Counted from the first letter of the stretch, positions 32,191 through 43,278 are shown. The stretch is 64,000 nucleotides of DNA from Brevundimonas goettingensis (GCF_017487405.1 NZ_CP062222.1:1163001-1227000), one strand, 5' to 3'. Notes: generated by a model from the sequence alone, not told the origin. A program made the numbers and translations.

Positions 32191-32219
32191 TTGACCTGAA
32201 ACCCCTTCACGCCTATACG
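32191..32219 (+). promoter_or_regulatory. Sigma70-type promoter of the str operon
   Basis: TTGACC (32191-32196), a 17-base spacer and TATACG (32214-32219) form one of the best vegetative promoters in the window. The expected transcription start is near 32226, giving a leader of about 225 nt before rpsL. Confidence 0.75.
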
Positions 32220-32225
32220 CGCCGG

Positions 32226-32449
32226 ACTTTCGAGGCATGGGGGATTCTTCCCTCGCCGGGATCGTGACAATCGAACGGACGGGCTGTGCCCGCCGGAACG
32301 CCCAAAGCGCGCGTTCCGGTTTTTCTGTTTGGGCGGCGCGCCTGGCCTCAAAGACCCCGGGCGAGGCCAGCCGGCCCCGTTCAAAAGAAGGACATGAGGC
32401 GCCCCGGCCGACAGGCACACGCCTCCATCAGAAGTCGAGACGAGTTAAA
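32226..32449 (+). other. Structured leader of the rpsL-rpsG-fusA-tuf operon
   Basis: A non-coding leader of about 224 nt. It holds a small stem (CGGGC 32280-32284, GCCCG 32288-32292) directly followed by the intrinsic-terminator hairpin listed separately, then about 125 nt before the rpsL ATG. No leader peptide with a ribosome binding site stands out. The layout suggests premature termination as a control step. Confidence 0.55.
32293..32324 (+). terminator. Perfect intrinsic terminator inside the rpsL leader (attenuator candidate)
   Basis: CCGGAACGC (32293-32301) and GCGTTCCGG (32311-32319) form a perfect 9-bp stem with a nine-base loop, followed at once by TTTTT. It lies downstream of the promoter at 32191 and 126 nt upstream of rpsL, and no gene ends just before it except the small TonB-C-like gene 112 nt upstream. 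It may serve both as that gene's terminator and as an attenuator of the str operon. Confidence 0.75.
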
Positions 32450-32824
32450 ATGCCTACGATCAACCAACTGATCCGCAAGCCCCGCAAGCCCAAGCCCGTG
32501 CGCAACAAGGTGCCGGCCCTGGAAGGCTCGCCCCAGCGCCGCGGCGTCTGCACCCGCGTCTATACGACGACCCCGAAGAAGCCGAACTCGGCTCTGCGTA
32601 AGGTCGCCAAGGTCCGTCTGGCCAAGTCCGGCTACGAAGCCGTGTGCTACATCCCCGGCGAAGGCCACAACCTGCAGGAACACTCGGTTGTTCTGATCCG
32701 CGGCGGCCGCGTGAAGGACTTGCCCGGCGTTCGCTACCACATCCTGCGCGGCGTGCTCGATACGCAAGGCGTCAAGGACCGCAAGCAGCGCCGTTCGCAC
32801 TACGGCACCAAGCGTCCGAAGTAA
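32450..32824 (+). CDS. rpsL: 30S ribosomal protein S12
   Basis: A 124-residue S12 protein of the decoding site. The sequence [32 protein letters not shown] and [20 protein letters not shown] then DLPGVRYH is canonical. The lysines in TPKKPNS and GGRVKDLPG, whose change gives streptomycin resistance, are wild type. It is the first gene of rpsL-rpsG-fusA-tuf. The start is the ATG at 32450; the long open frame upstream is leader sequence. Confidence 0.98.
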   Translation: MPTINQLIRKPRKPKPVRNKVPALEGSPQRRGVCTRVYTTTPKKPNSALRKVAKVRLAKSGYEAVCYIPGEGHNLQEHSVVLIRGGRVKDLPGVRYHILRGVLDTQGVKDRKQRRSHYGTKRPK

Positions 32825-32896
32825 GACGCCCCGCCGACCTTCCAGATTCAGCCGGTTTCGTCCGGCTTTCCGATACCGATTTAAGAGGCCCAGCCC

Positions 32897-33370
32897 ATGT
32901 CCCGTCGTCACCGCGCCCAGAAACGCGAAGTCCTGCCGGATCCCAAATACAAGGATCTGACCGTCACCAAGTTCATGAACTACGTCATGTACGAGGGCAA
33001 AAAGGCCGTCGCCGAAAACATCGTCTACGGTGCATTCGACATTCTGGCCGACAAGAAGAAGGACGTCGAAGCCGTCGTCACCTTCCACACCGCCCTGGAA
33101 AACGTTCAGCCGTCGGTCGAAGTCCGTTCGCGTCGCGTCGGCGGCGCCACCTATCAGGTGCCGGTCGAGGTCCGTCCGGACCGTCGCCGCGCCCTGGCCA
33201 TCCGCTGGCTGGTCAACGCCGCGCGCAAGCGTGGTGAGAACACCATGACCGAAAAGCTGGCCGCCGAGCTGCTGGACGCGTCGAACAACCGCGGCACCGC
33301 GGTCAAGAAGCGCGAAGACACCCACAAGATGGCCGAAGCCAACCGCGCCTTCAGCCATTACCGCTGGTAA
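32897..33370 (+). CDS. rpsG: 30S ribosomal protein S7
   Basis: The 157-residue S7, a primary 16S rRNA-binding protein that starts assembly of the 30S head. [64 protein letters not shown] and [14 protein letters not shown] are family hallmarks, and the C-terminal [20 protein letters not shown] is intact. It lies 72 bp after rpsL in the str operon. In other bacteria S7 is the autogenous regulator of this operon. Confidence 0.98.
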   Translation: MSRRHRAQKREVLPDPKYKDLTVTKFMNYVMYEGKKAVAENIVYGAFDILADKKKDVEAVVTFHTALENVQPSVEVRSRRVGGATYQVPVEVRPDRRRALAIRWLVNAARKRGENTMTEKLAAELLDASNNRGTAVKKREDTHKMAEANRAFSHYRW

Positions 33371-33387
33371 TGCCTTCAAAGTGTCAT

Positions 33388-33463
33388 GGCCCTTCCGTAA
33401 GGGCCGGGCTCTGACTATCTAGGACTATCCGGCGCGGGCGGTTTGAGCTAAATCGCCCGCGCC
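33388..33463 (+). other. Two hairpins in the rpsG-fusA gap
   Basis: A short hairpin (GGCCCTT 33388-33394, AAGGGCC 33399-33405) is followed by a perfect 10-bp stem (GGCGCGGGCG 33431-33440, CGCCCGCGCC 33454-33463) that can extend by four more pairs into the loop. Neither has a T-tract, so they are more likely RNA-processing or stability elements than terminators. Confidence 0.5.
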
Positions 33464-33535
33464 CGCTTATCCAGACACCGTACGATCTTTCCGAGGACGC
33501 CTCCCGCGTCCTGAACTCACTTCAAGGCACGTTCC

Positions 33536-35617
<2,082 letters not shown>

Positions 35618-35629
35618 ACCCCAAGACAT

Positions 35630-35693
35630 CCGGCGGGCTTCGGCCCGCCGGCCCCTGAAAACCCCAAGGACTGAAGCCCCCTCATTTCAGGGG
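35630..35693 (+). other. UUCG hairpin and second stem between fusA and tuf
   Basis: CCGGCGGGC (35630-35638), loop TTCG, GCCCGCCGG (35643-35651) is a perfect, very stable hairpin without a T-tract. CCCCTGAAA (35652-35660) can pair with TTTCAGGGG (35685-35693) just upstream of the tuf ribosome binding site. They may separate or protect the tuf message, which is needed in large excess over fusA. Confidence 0.55.
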
Positions 35694-35707
35694 ACGGAGA
35701 GAAGAGA

Positions 35708-36898
<1,191 letters not shown>

Positions 36899-36916
36899 TT
36901 ATTTAGGCGCGCTAAC

Positions 36917-36937
36917 GCGAGCGACGCGGTCGCTCGC
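36917..36937 (+). other. Hairpin after tuf
   Basis: A perfect 9-bp stem (GCGAGCGAC 36917-36925, GTCGCTCGC 36929-36937) with a three-base loop and no T-tract, about 20 bp after the tuf stop and upstream of the true terminator. It may protect the tuf mRNA 3' end. Confidence 0.5.
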
Positions 36938-36967
36938 TGCTTGAGCGCGACGATGATGAGTACAGAG

Positions 36968-36997
36968 CCCCCGTCGGAGCAATCCGGCGGGGGTTTT
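36968..36997 (+). terminator. Intrinsic terminator of the str operon
   Basis: CCCCCGTCGG (36968-36977) pairs with CCGGCGGGGG (36984-36993) with one G-U pair and a six-base loop, followed by TTTTGCTTTTT. It ends the rpsL-rpsG-fusA-tuf transcript. Confidence 0.88.
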
Positions 36998-37008
36998 GCT
37001 TTTTCACT

Positions 37009-37163
37009 TCACCGCTCATCCCGGCGACCCGAAGGGCGGCGCGCAGCAGCCAAGGCCGGGATCCAGATCCAGGCACCGTGAGAGCCGTTCAGATGCTGAT
37101 CGTGCGCCCCTCTGATCACCGCATGTGAATCTGGATCCCGGCATTCGCCGGGATGAGCGGTGA
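37009..37163. repeat. 155-bp palindromic intergenic element with nested inverted repeats
   Basis: The outer ends are perfect 18-bp inverted repeats (37009-37026 and 37146-37163, core CGCTCATCCCGGCG). A second perfect 13-bp inverted pair lies inside (CCGGGATCCAGAT 37056-37068, ATCTGGATCCCGG 37129-37141). The element has no open frame and looks like a MITE-like or REP-like dispersed repeat. It sits in the 409-bp gap between tuf and the small ORF at 37308; the rest of that gap holds the terminators above and unremarkable sequence. Confidence 0.7.
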
Positions 37164-37287
37164 GGGGTGTTCTCCCCGTGGCAGAGGGAAGTCGCTTCAT
37201 GGGGGATAAGCAGGGTTAAGCCACAGCTGTCCCGGGGCGGGACCTTGCGCGGGCCCGGGGCTTGCAGGCATGTGCGCTTATCGGACG

Positions 37288-37302
37288 TTAATGTTTTGGT
37301 AA
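37288..37302 (+). promoter_or_regulatory. CtrA-like site upstream of a small lipoprotein ORF
   Basis: TTAA-N7-GTAA (TTAA 37288-37291, GTAA 37299-37302) matches seven of eight fixed bases of the Caulobacter CtrA box TTAA-N7-TTAA. It lies a few bases before the ATG at 37308. A single near-match can occur by chance. Confidence 0.3.
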
Positions 37303-37307
37303 GCATC

Positions 37308-37442
37308 ATGCGGCGCGCGCTTCATATCGGCCTGTTCATCGGCACCCTGATCGGAATGTGCGCCTGTGCGACCGTGCAAGGCGCCGACACCGGCCGGACG
37401 GGCGCCTATGGCGGCGTCGAAGTCGGCCGCACGGGCGGCTGA
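37308..37442 (+). CDS. Possible small lipoprotein (44 residues)
   Basis: The frame encodes MRRALHIGLFIGTLIGMCAC and then a short Gly/Thr-rich tail (GADTGRTGAYGGVEVGRTGG). The N-terminus is a plausible lipoprotein signal (MCAC) and the tail contains a GRTG repeat. There is no strong ribosome binding site. It may be a real tiny envelope protein or chance; codon use is compatible with coding. It sits between the str operon and the CBS-domain protein gene. Confidence 0.4.
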   Translation: MRRALHIGLFIGTLIGMCACATVQGADTGRTGAYGGVEVGRTGG

Positions 37443-37587
37443 ACCGGCCTGATCCGGCCCCAGTGCTGGACAGGGCAGGGCGCTCCTGGTCGTCCGCACA
37501 AGGAAATCGTGGCGGAAACGGCCGACTTCGGCTAGGAACGAACAGCGGACGCCGACTGTCGCGCCGCGCTGGTTCTCCTCCCTCTAG

Positions 37588-38922
37588 ATGTTACTCATCG
37601 CCATTGTCGTCGTTCTGCTCCTCGTGGTGCTCAACGGCCTGTTCGCCATGACCGAACTCGCGGTCGTCTCCTCGCGCCGATCCAAGCTTCAAAGCCGGGC
37701 CGAGAAGGGGGACAAGGGGGCGCGGGCGGCCCTGAGGCTGGCGGAAGATCCAACCCATTTCCTGTCGGCCGTCCAGGTCGGAATCACCCTGATCGGGATT
37801 CTGGCGGGCGCCTACGGTCAGGCCGCCATCGCCGGCGAACTCGACAAGATTCTGGAGACCACCTTCCCGGCGCTGATCGCCTATACCGAGATCTTCTCGA
37901 CCGCGATCGTCGTCGTATTCATCACCTATGTCTCGGTGATCGTGGGTGAGCTGGTGCCCAAGCGTCTGGCGCTGATCTTCCCCGAGGCCATCGCCTCGAA
38001 GATGGCGGCCCCGGTCTCCGGCCTGGCGATCGTGCTGAAGCCCTTCGTGGTGGTGCTGACGGCCTCGACCTCCGGCATCCTGAAGATCATGGGCGTCAAG
38101 GACCGCGACGGTTCCGACGTCACCCAGGAGGAGGTCGAGACCATGATCGCCGAGGGCACCTCGGCGGGTCTGATCGAGCCTGAGGAACAGGTGATGATCG
38201 AGGAAATCCTGCGCCTCGGCGACCGTCCGGTGCGGGTGGCGATGACGCCGCGCACCGACGTCTACTGGATCGCCATCGACGACGATCCGGCCGTGCTGCG
38301 CGAAGAGATTCGCGTCTGCCCTTATTCGCGCATCGTGGTCGCCCGGGACGGCGACCTGGATCACCCCATCGGCGTGGTTCACAAGAAGGACCTGCTGGAC
38401 AGCCTGCTGACGACCGGGGAGATGGCCCTGGGCGACCATGTCGCCGAGCCGGCCTTCATCCCGCAGTCGACCTCGGTGCTCAAGGCGCTGGAGATCCTGA
38501 AGGGCACCCACGTCCACATGGCCTTCATCGTCGATGAATACGGCGCCTTCGAAGGCGTGGTGACCGCGACCGACATCCTGGAAATGATCGCCGGCGACTT
38601 CAACGAAGGCCATGACGACGACCATTCGTTCGTGGTCGAGCGCGCCGACGGCAGCTGGCTGGTGGACGGTCGCACCGATCTGGACGAGCTGTGCGACCTG
38701 CTGGGCGAGGATTTCGGCGAAAACGAAAGCTTCCACACCGTCGCCGGCTTGGTGCTGCACCAGCTGTCGCGCGTGCCCGACGAGGGTGAGGTGCTGCAGC
38801 TGGGCCGATTCGAGGTCGAGGTCGTCGATATGGACGATCGCCGCATCGACAAGCTGATCTTCAGGCAGGTCGTGAACGCCGAAGACGAGAAGAAGGCGGT
38901 CGCGGAACACTACGAGGGCTGA
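37588..38922 (+). CDS. CNNM/CorC-HlyC family membrane protein with CBS domains
   Basis: A 444-residue protein of the hemolysin/CorB-like family. A CNNM transmembrane domain (about residues 1-190) with three to four helices includes NGLFAMTELAVVSSRRSKL and VITYVSVIVGELVPKRLAL-type segments. A CBS pair (about 215-345) contains VAMTPRTDVYWI and MAFIVDEYGAFEGVVTATDILE. The C-terminal transporter-associated CorC_HlyC domain (about 360-440) has DGSWLVDGRTDLDELCDLL and VAGLVLHQLSRVPDEGEVL. Members are linked to magnesium or cobalt efflux. It is inserted between tuf and tRNA-Trp and is unrelated to translation. Confidence 0.9.
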   Translation: MLLIAIVVVLLLVVLNGLFAMTELAVVSSRRSKLQSRAEKGDKGARAALRLAEDPTHFLSAVQVGITLIGILAGAYGQAAIAGELDKILETTFPALIAYTEIFSTAIVVVFITYVSVIVGELVPKRLALIFPEAIASKMAAPVSGLAIVLKPFVVVLTASTSGILKIMGVKDRDGSDVTQEEVETMIAEGTSAGLIEPEEQVMIEEILRLGDRPVRVAMTPRTDVYWIAIDDDPAVLREEIRVCPYSRIVVARDGDLDHPIGVVHKKDLLDSLLTTGEMALGDHVAEPAFIPQSTSVLKALEILKGTHVHMAFIVDEYGAFEGVVTATDILEMIAGDFNEGHDDDHSFVVERADGSWLVDGRTDLDELCDLLGEDFGENESFHTVAGLVLHQLSRVPDEGEVLQLGRFEVEVVDMDDRRIDKLIFRQVVNAEDEKKAVAEHYEG

Positions 38923-39036
38923 TCCGGTCCGAATAAGGCGGATTGTCCTTGAAAACGCTCTACCGGTGGGGCATACGCCGCGGTCTGGCGAAGGCAAGCG
39001 CCGCCGGGGAAACCCACGGCGCCCTGTCTTTCATAG

Positions 39037-39112
39037 AGGAGCTTAGCTCAGCTGGTAGAGCACCGGTCTCCAAAACCGGGGGTCGTGGGTTCGAATCCCC
39101 CAGCTCCTGCCA
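39037..39112 (+). tRNA. tRNA-Trp (anticodon CCA)
   Basis: A 76-nt tRNA with the CCA end encoded. The acceptor AGGAGCT pairs with AGCTCCT, the D-arm has GCTCAGCTGGTAGAGC, the anticodon CCA is at 39070-39072 between CCGGT and ACCGG arms, and the T-arm is GTGGGTTCGAATCCCCC-like. It lies 73 bp before secE, the common trnW-secE-nusG arrangement. Confidence 0.97.
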
Positions 39113-39184
39113 TTTCCCCCCTGTCGCCGCCGGATGGGCCTCCCCATCTGGTGCGACAGGGTAAAACGTTTGAAGAGACCATTG

Positions 39185-39487
39185 ATGGCCAAGTCCCCCG
39201 GCAAGCCTACACGCCCCGGCTTCCGTCCCGGCAAGGCGCCGGTTGCTGCGGGCGCTCCGGCGACCGTGACGATCGATTCTGCGGCTCCGAAAAAGAAGAC
39301 CTCGCTGCCGCAGTTCGCCAGCCAGGTTCGCGCCGAGGCCCGCAAGATCGTCTGGCCCAGCCGCAAGGAGACCTGGATCACCTCGGTGATGGTCTTCATC
39401 ATGGTTCTCGTCGCCACGCTGTTCTTCTGGATCGTGGACTCCGGCCTGACGTTCCTGTCGCAGGTCATCCTCGCCATTGGCCAATAA
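39185..39487 (+). CDS. secE: Preprotein translocase subunit SecE
   Basis: A 100-residue subunit of the SecYEG channel. A cytoplasmic Lys/Pro-rich N-terminus of about 45 residues leads to the conserved amphipathic region FASQVRAEARKIVWPSRKET and one transmembrane helix (TSVMVFIMVLVATLFFWIVD). The start is the ATG at 39185 (MAKSPGKPTRPG). An in-frame ATG at 39134 would start within the tRNA-secE gap and is unlikely. It is followed by nusG 16 bp downstream. Confidence 0.95.
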   Translation: MAKSPGKPTRPGFRPGKAPVAAGAPATVTIDSAAPKKKTSLPQFASQVRAEARKIVWPSRKETWITSVMVFIMVLVATLFFWIVDSGLTFLSQVILAIGQ

Positions 39488-39503
39488 TCAAGGAGCAGCG
39501 CAT

Positions 39504-40082
39504 ATGACCGATGCAGCGCCCGATACCAAGCCCGCCAACCCGCGGCACAAGTGGTACATCATCCACGCCTATTCGAACTTCGAGAAGAAGGTCGCCCAGC
39601 ACATCCGCGACCAGGCCAAACAGCGCGGCCTGGAGGACAATTTCTCCGAGATCCTGGTTCCGACCGAGGACGTCATCGAGATCCGTCGCGGCCGCAAGGT
39701 GAACTCGGAACGCAAATTCTTCCCCGGCTACGTTCTGGCGAAGATGGAGATGACCGACGACGCCTACCACCTGGTCAAGGACACCCCGAAGGTCACGGGC
39801 TTCCTGGGCGCCGCGGGCGGCACCAAGCCCCTGCCGGTCACCGAGCGTGAGGTCCAGGCCATCATCGGCGCCGTGGAAGAGGGCGTCGAGCGTCCGAAGC
39901 CCACCATCCGCTTCGACATCGGCGAGACCGTCAAGGTCATCGACGGCCCGTTCGCCAGCTTCGACGGCCAGGTCGAGAGCGTCGACGAAGACGCCGCCCG
40001 CCTGCGCGTCGCCGTGTCGATCTTCGGCCGCCCGACCCCGGTGGATCTGGAATACAATCAAGTCGAGAAGACCGCGGCTTAA
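39504..40082 (+). CDS. nusG: Transcription termination/antitermination protein NusG
   Basis: A 192-residue elongation factor that binds RNA polymerase and couples it to Rho or the ribosome. The NGN domain has [19 protein letters not shown] and [21 protein letters not shown]; the C-terminal KOW domain has [20 protein letters not shown]. The start is the ATG at 39504, with AGGAG at 39491-39495. It follows secE in the usual order. A hairpin after the stop probably reduces read-through to rplK. Confidence 0.97.
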   Translation: MTDAAPDTKPANPRHKWYIIHAYSNFEKKVAQHIRDQAKQRGLEDNFSEILVPTEDVIEIRRGRKVNSERKFFPGYVLAKMEMTDDAYHLVKDTPKVTGFLGAAGGTKPLPVTEREVQAIIGAVEEGVERPKPTIRFDIGETVKVIDGPFASFDGQVESVDEDAARLRVAVSIFGRPTPVDLEYNQVEKTAA

Positions 40083-40109
40083 GCCCCAGTCCGACTTCCG
40101 GATTTGCGG

Positions 40110-40140
40110 CGGCGGCTCCTCGGGGCCGCCGTTTGCATTT
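40110..40140 (+). terminator. Hairpin terminator after nusG
   Basis: CGGCGGC (40110-40116) and GCCGCCG (40125-40131) form a 7-bp stem with an eight-base loop, followed by TTTGCATTT. Its tail overlaps the proposed -35 of the rplK promoter, a compact terminator-promoter switch. Confidence 0.6.
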
Positions 40141-40161
40141 GGGCCCCGTGTTTGCTACACG
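40133..40161 (+). promoter_or_regulatory. Probable promoter of rplK-rplA
   Basis: TTGCAT (40133-40138), 17-base spacer, TACACG (40156-40161). The spacing is ideal and each box is one or two bases off consensus. It lies about 106 bp before the rplK start, leaving room for a leader where L1 could act as autogenous repressor. Confidence 0.5.
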
Positions 40162-40267
40162 CGCGCCTCCCTTGCGTAGCGGGGGACAAATCCGTGGGAG
40201 GCAGCCATGCCAGACCACGGCTCACCGGCTCCGGATCATGTTCCGGGGTCATTCACAGGAGAGACCA

Positions 40268-40699
40268 ATGGCCAAGAAGATCCTCGGCTATATCAAACTG
40301 CAGGTGCCGGCCGGTTCGGCCACGCCTTCGCCCCCGATCGGCCCGGCTCTGGGTCAACGCGGCGTGAACATCATGGGCTTCGTCAAGGAGTTCAACGCGC
40401 GCACCGAGAAGGAAGTGAAGGGCACCCCCCTGCCGACCGTGATCACGGTCTATCAGGACAAGTCGTTCACCTTCGTCACCAAGACCCCGCCCGCGACCCA
40501 CTACATCAAGCAGGCCGCCGGCATCACCTCGGCGTCGAAGCTGCCGGGCCGTGAAGTGGCCGGCAAGATCAAGCGCAGCCAGCTGCGTGAGATCGCCGAA
40601 AAGAAGATGAAGGATCTGAACGCGAACGACCTGGACGCCGCGACGAAGATCATCGAAGGCTCGGCTCGCGCCATGGGCCTCAACGTGGTGGAGGGCTAA
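40268..40699 (+). CDS. rplK: 50S ribosomal protein L11
   Basis: The 143-residue L11 of the GTPase-associated centre. [36 protein letters not shown] and the C-terminal RNA-binding segment [10 protein letters not shown] are canonical. The N-terminal proline-rich switch is intact. The ATG at 40268 has AGGAGAG upstream. rplA follows four bases after the stop. Confidence 0.98.
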   Translation: MAKKILGYIKLQVPAGSATPSPPIGPALGQRGVNIMGFVKEFNARTEKEVKGTPLPTVITVYQDKSFTFVTKTPPATHYIKQAAGITSASKLPGREVAGKIKRSQLREIAEKKMKDLNANDLDAATKIIEGSARAMGLNVVEG

Positions 40700-40703
40700 G
40701 CAC

Positions 40704-41390
40704 ATGGCCAAGCAAACCAAGGCTCAAAAAGCCCGCACCGGCGACACCCTGACCCTGATGCCGTTCTCGGACGCCATCAAGCTGGTCAAGGACAACGCCA
40801 AGGCCAAGTTCGACGAGTCGATCGAAATCGCCGTCAACCTGGGCGTCGACCCGCGTCACGCCGACCAGCAGGTCCGTGGCGTCGTCAACCTGCCGTCGGG
40901 CACCGGCCGTGACGTCCGCGTCGCCGTCTTCGCCAAGGACGCCAAGGCTGACGAAGCCCGCGCCGCCGGCGCTGAGTACGTCGGCGCCGAGGATCTGTAC
41001 GAGCAGATCAACGGCGGCCTGATGGACTTCGATCGTGTCATCGCCTCGCCCGACATGATGGCCCTCGTCGGCCGTCTGGGTAAGGTGCTGGGCCCGCGCG
41101 GCCTGATGCCGAACCCCAAGGTCGGCACCGTCACCCCGAACGTCGCCCAGGCCGTCAAGGACGCCAAGGGCGGCGCCGTCGAGTTCCGCGTCGAGAAGGC
41201 CGGTATCGCTCACGGCGGCATCGGCAAGGTCTCCTTCACCCAGGAAGCCCTCGAAGCCAACGTGAAGGCCTATGTGGACGCCCTGAACCGCGCCAAGCCG
41301 GCCGGCGCCAAGGGCACCTACGTCAAGCGCATCACCCTGTCCTCGACGATGGGCCCGGGCTTCAAGGTCGATCCGGCCTCGCTGGCCTAA
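40704..41390 (+). CDS. rplA: 50S ribosomal protein L1
   Basis: The 228-residue L1 of the ribosomal stalk. [45 protein letters not shown] and [21 protein letters not shown] are family signatures. It is the second gene of rplKA and is terminated by a strong hairpin, so rplJ-rplL, 5.6 kb downstream, is a separate unit. Confidence 0.98.
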   Translation: MAKQTKAQKARTGDTLTLMPFSDAIKLVKDNAKAKFDESIEIAVNLGVDPRHADQQVRGVVNLPSGTGRDVRVAVFAKDAKADEARAAGAEYVGAEDLYEQINGGLMDFDRVIASPDMMALVGRLGKVLGPRGLMPNPKVGTVTPNVAQAVKDAKGGAVEFRVEKAGIAHGGIGKVSFTQEALEANVKAYVDALNRAKPAGAKGTYVKRITLSSTMGPGFKVDPASLA

Positions 41391-41415
41391 ATCGATCGAA
41401 GCGATGAGTTGAAGA

Positions 41416-41447
41416 GGGCGGCGACCGCAGGGTCGCCGCCCTTTTTT
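41416..41447 (+). terminator. Intrinsic terminator of rplKA
   Basis: A perfect 11-bp stem (GGGCGGCGACC 41416-41426, GGTCGCCGCCC 41431-41441) with a four-base loop, followed by TTTTTT. Confidence 0.95.
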
Positions 41448-41528
41448 CTGTCCGTATGGCCAAGCTGCCCTTGCGTCGTCGCATGCAACCGGAGACTGTC
41501 ACGGCATTCTCTCAGTGCGGACATGGTC

Positions 41529-42029
41529 ATGCGTTATTTTCTGGCGGCTCTCGCGGCCCTGTTTCTCTTCCAGGCGACGGCGGCTTCGGCCCAGGACGCG
41601 GATTCGGCGCGGCGCGGTGAACTGGCCCGGCGTCTGGTGACGATCTCCCAGGGCGGCAACATGTCCAAGATGGTCGAGAAGCAGGTCGCGACCGAACTGG
41701 AAGAGCTGACGGATCTGGAGGACGACGAGGCGGCCTGGATGCGTGAGAACATGCCGCGGATGGCCGTGCGTATGGCGGAAGACATCCTGCGGCAGATGAC
41801 GGACGTCTATGCCGAGACCTTCACCGTGGAAGAACTCCAGGCCCAGGTCGAGTTCTACGAATCCCCGATGGGGCGCCAGATCGCGGGCAAGTCCTTCGAT
41901 CTTGGGGTCGCCTCGGGTGAAGTCATTTTGCGGGCCCAGGAGACGTTCGTGGAGGGGCTGATGGCGAAATATTGCCGCGAGTTCGATTGCGGGACGGCGA
42001 CACCGACGCGAGGCGCGGCCAAACCCTGA
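41529..42029 (+). CDS. Secreted DUF2059-type protein
   Basis: A protein of about 166 residues with a signal peptide (MRYFLAALAALFLFQATAASAQ) and a helical domain of the DUF2059 type. It contains ELARRLVTISQGGNMSKMVEKQ, DVYAETFTVEELQAQVEFYES, and PMGRQIAGKSFDLG; the FTVEELxAxxxFYxSPxGxxxxxK pattern is the family hallmark. The function is unknown. ATG 41523 two codons upstream is an equally possible start. It is a single gene ending in a strong terminator. Confidence 0.82.
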   Translation: MRYFLAALAALFLFQATAASAQDADSARRGELARRLVTISQGGNMSKMVEKQVATELEELTDLEDDEAAWMRENMPRMAVRMAEDILRQMTDVYAETFTVEELQAQVEFYESPMGRQIAGKSFDLGVASGEVILRAQETFVEGLMAKYCREFDCGTATPTRGAAKP

Positions 42030-42052
42030 GGTCGCGCGGCGAACCTGGATGA

Positions 42053-42084
42053 CGGCGGCGGAGAGCGATCTCCGCCGCCGTTTT
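42053..42084 (+). terminator. Intrinsic terminator after the DUF2059 gene
   Basis: A perfect 12-bp stem (CGGCGGCGGAGA 42053-42064, TCTCCGCCGCCG 42069-42080) with a GCGA tetraloop and TTTT tail. Its complement can also serve the convergent gene ending at 42094. Confidence 0.92.
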
Positions 42085-42093
42085 CGTTTGGGT

Positions 42094-42702
42094 TCAGTAG
42101 GCGGCGGTGAAGCGCGCCTTCGGGTGGCGGTGCTGCTCGACCTCATCGGCCATGGCGATGGCGTAGTCGGCGAAGCTGATGCGGCTCTCGCCCTTGTCGT
42201 CGGTCACCAACTGATCGGTCCCGAGGCGGAAGCGGCCGAGACGCGGGCCTTCCTCGATGACGGCGGCGGGGGAGAAGAAGGTCCAGTCGATATCCTTCTC
42301 CGTCTTCAGGGCGTCGAGGAAGGTGATGCCGCCCTGGGCGAAGACCTTCCATTCCTCGGGGAACTCGGGCGTGTCGATCAGGCGGACGCCGGGCGCGACC
42401 TCCAGGCTGGCGGCGCCGCCGGTGACCAGCAGGCGAGGGACCCCGGCCGTCTTCAGGGCCGAGAGCAGGGTGGCGGCGGGAACGTCGAAATGCAGGGCGC
42501 TGACCACGGCGTCCGACCCCTTTATCAACTCGGCAAGGGCGGTGGCGTCGGAGGCGTCGCCCTGCACGGGCGTGACGCCGTCAGCGGCGGGGATGGCCTC
42601 GGGCTTGCGGGCGATGGCCGTGACCGAATGGCCGCGCGAGGCGAGCTCCTTCGTGATTTCCGATCCGGCGCGACCGCTGGCGCCGAGGACTGCGATCTTC
42701 AT
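42094..42702 (-). CDS. NAD(P)-binding oxidoreductase (NmrA/atypical SDR type)
   Basis: A 202-residue protein with an N-terminal Rossmann motif MKIAVLGASGRAGSEITKEL (GxxGxxG) and no catalytic Tyr-x3-Lys in the classical position. VQGDASDATALAELIKGSDAVVSAL and RLLVTGGAASLEVAPG are typical of NAD(P)H-binding YwnB/NmrA-like proteins. It may be a redox-sensing or reductase protein. It is transcribed divergently from an HxlR-type regulator gene 53 bp away, the usual arrangement when that regulator controls the oxidoreductase. The start is the ATG at 42702. Confidence 0.85.
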   Translation of the reverse strand: MKIAVLGASGRAGSEITKELASRGHSVTAIARKPEAIPAADGVTPVQGDASDATALAELIKGSDAVVSALHFDVPAATLLSALKTAGVPRLLVTGGAASLEVAPGVRLIDTPEFPEEWKVFAQGGITFLDALKTEKDIDWTFFSPAAVIEEGPRLGRFRLGTDQLVTDDKGESRISFADYAIAMADEVEQHRHPKARFTAAY

Positions 42703-42755
42703 GGATTGAACTCCGTGGTTTCCAATAGTGACCAAGTGAGATATGGAGATCGACC
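42703..42755. promoter_or_regulatory. Divergent promoter/operator region of the HxlR regulator
   Basis: The 53 bp between two divergent starts must hold both promoters. It contains an AT-richer core (GGTTTCCAATAGTGACCAAG) in an otherwise GC-rich genome. HxlR proteins bind such spacers as dimers; I cannot define a perfect palindrome. Confidence 0.5.
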
Positions 42756-43181
42756 ATGCAAGAAGGCACCGAAACCTCATCTGGTCACCCGCAGGAAACC
42801 CGCCCGAAAGCGGAACTGGCGTGGGACGTCTATGCGAAGAGCTGCCCGACCCGGGTCCTGCTGGACCGGATCGCCGACAAATGGACCGTGTTGCTGCTGA
42901 CGACGCTCAAGGGCGGACCGATGCGGTTCAACGCCCTGAAACGGCGGGTCGAGGGGGTTTCGCAGAAGATGCTGAGCCAGACCCTGCGCCAGCTCGAGCG
43001 CGACGGCCTGGTCAGCCGCTCGGTGGAGGCCACGGTGCCGATTTCGGTCACCTATGCGATTACCCCCCTGGGTCAGACCCTGGTGGCGGCCCTGCAGCCG
43101 ATGGTCGACTGGGCCGAGAGCCGGATGCCGGACGTGGTCGAGGCCCAGGTCGCATTTGACCGGCGCGCCTCGCTGACGTGA
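42756..43181 (+). CDS. HxlR family transcriptional regulator
   Basis: A 141-residue winged-helix regulator. The HxlR signature is SCPTRVLLDRIADKWTVLLLTTL followed by GGPMRFNALKRRVEGVSQKML, LRQLERDGLVSRSVEATVPISVTYAITPLGQTL. The conserved cysteine C30, used for redox or electrophile sensing in several members, is present. It probably regulates the divergent NAD(P)-binding oxidoreductase gene and itself. The start is the ATG at 42756. Confidence 0.92.
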   Translation: MQEGTETSSGHPQETRPKAELAWDVYAKSCPTRVLLDRIADKWTVLLLTTLKGGPMRFNALKRRVEGVSQKMLSQTLRQLERDGLVSRSVEATVPISVTYAITPLGQTLVAALQPMVDWAESRMPDVVEAQVAFDRRASLT

Positions 43182-43278
43182 AAGCTTCGCAACAAGGCGG
43201 CTTGACCTGCGGCGGGTGATGCCGTCTTGAGGCGAAAGGTCACAGGGTCGCCGAACGGGGCGACCGGAGGATGATGCG

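Noticed and set aside
32237..32449. N-terminal extension of S12
   Set aside because: S12 has a conserved start MPTINQL; the upstream part contains the leader terminator.
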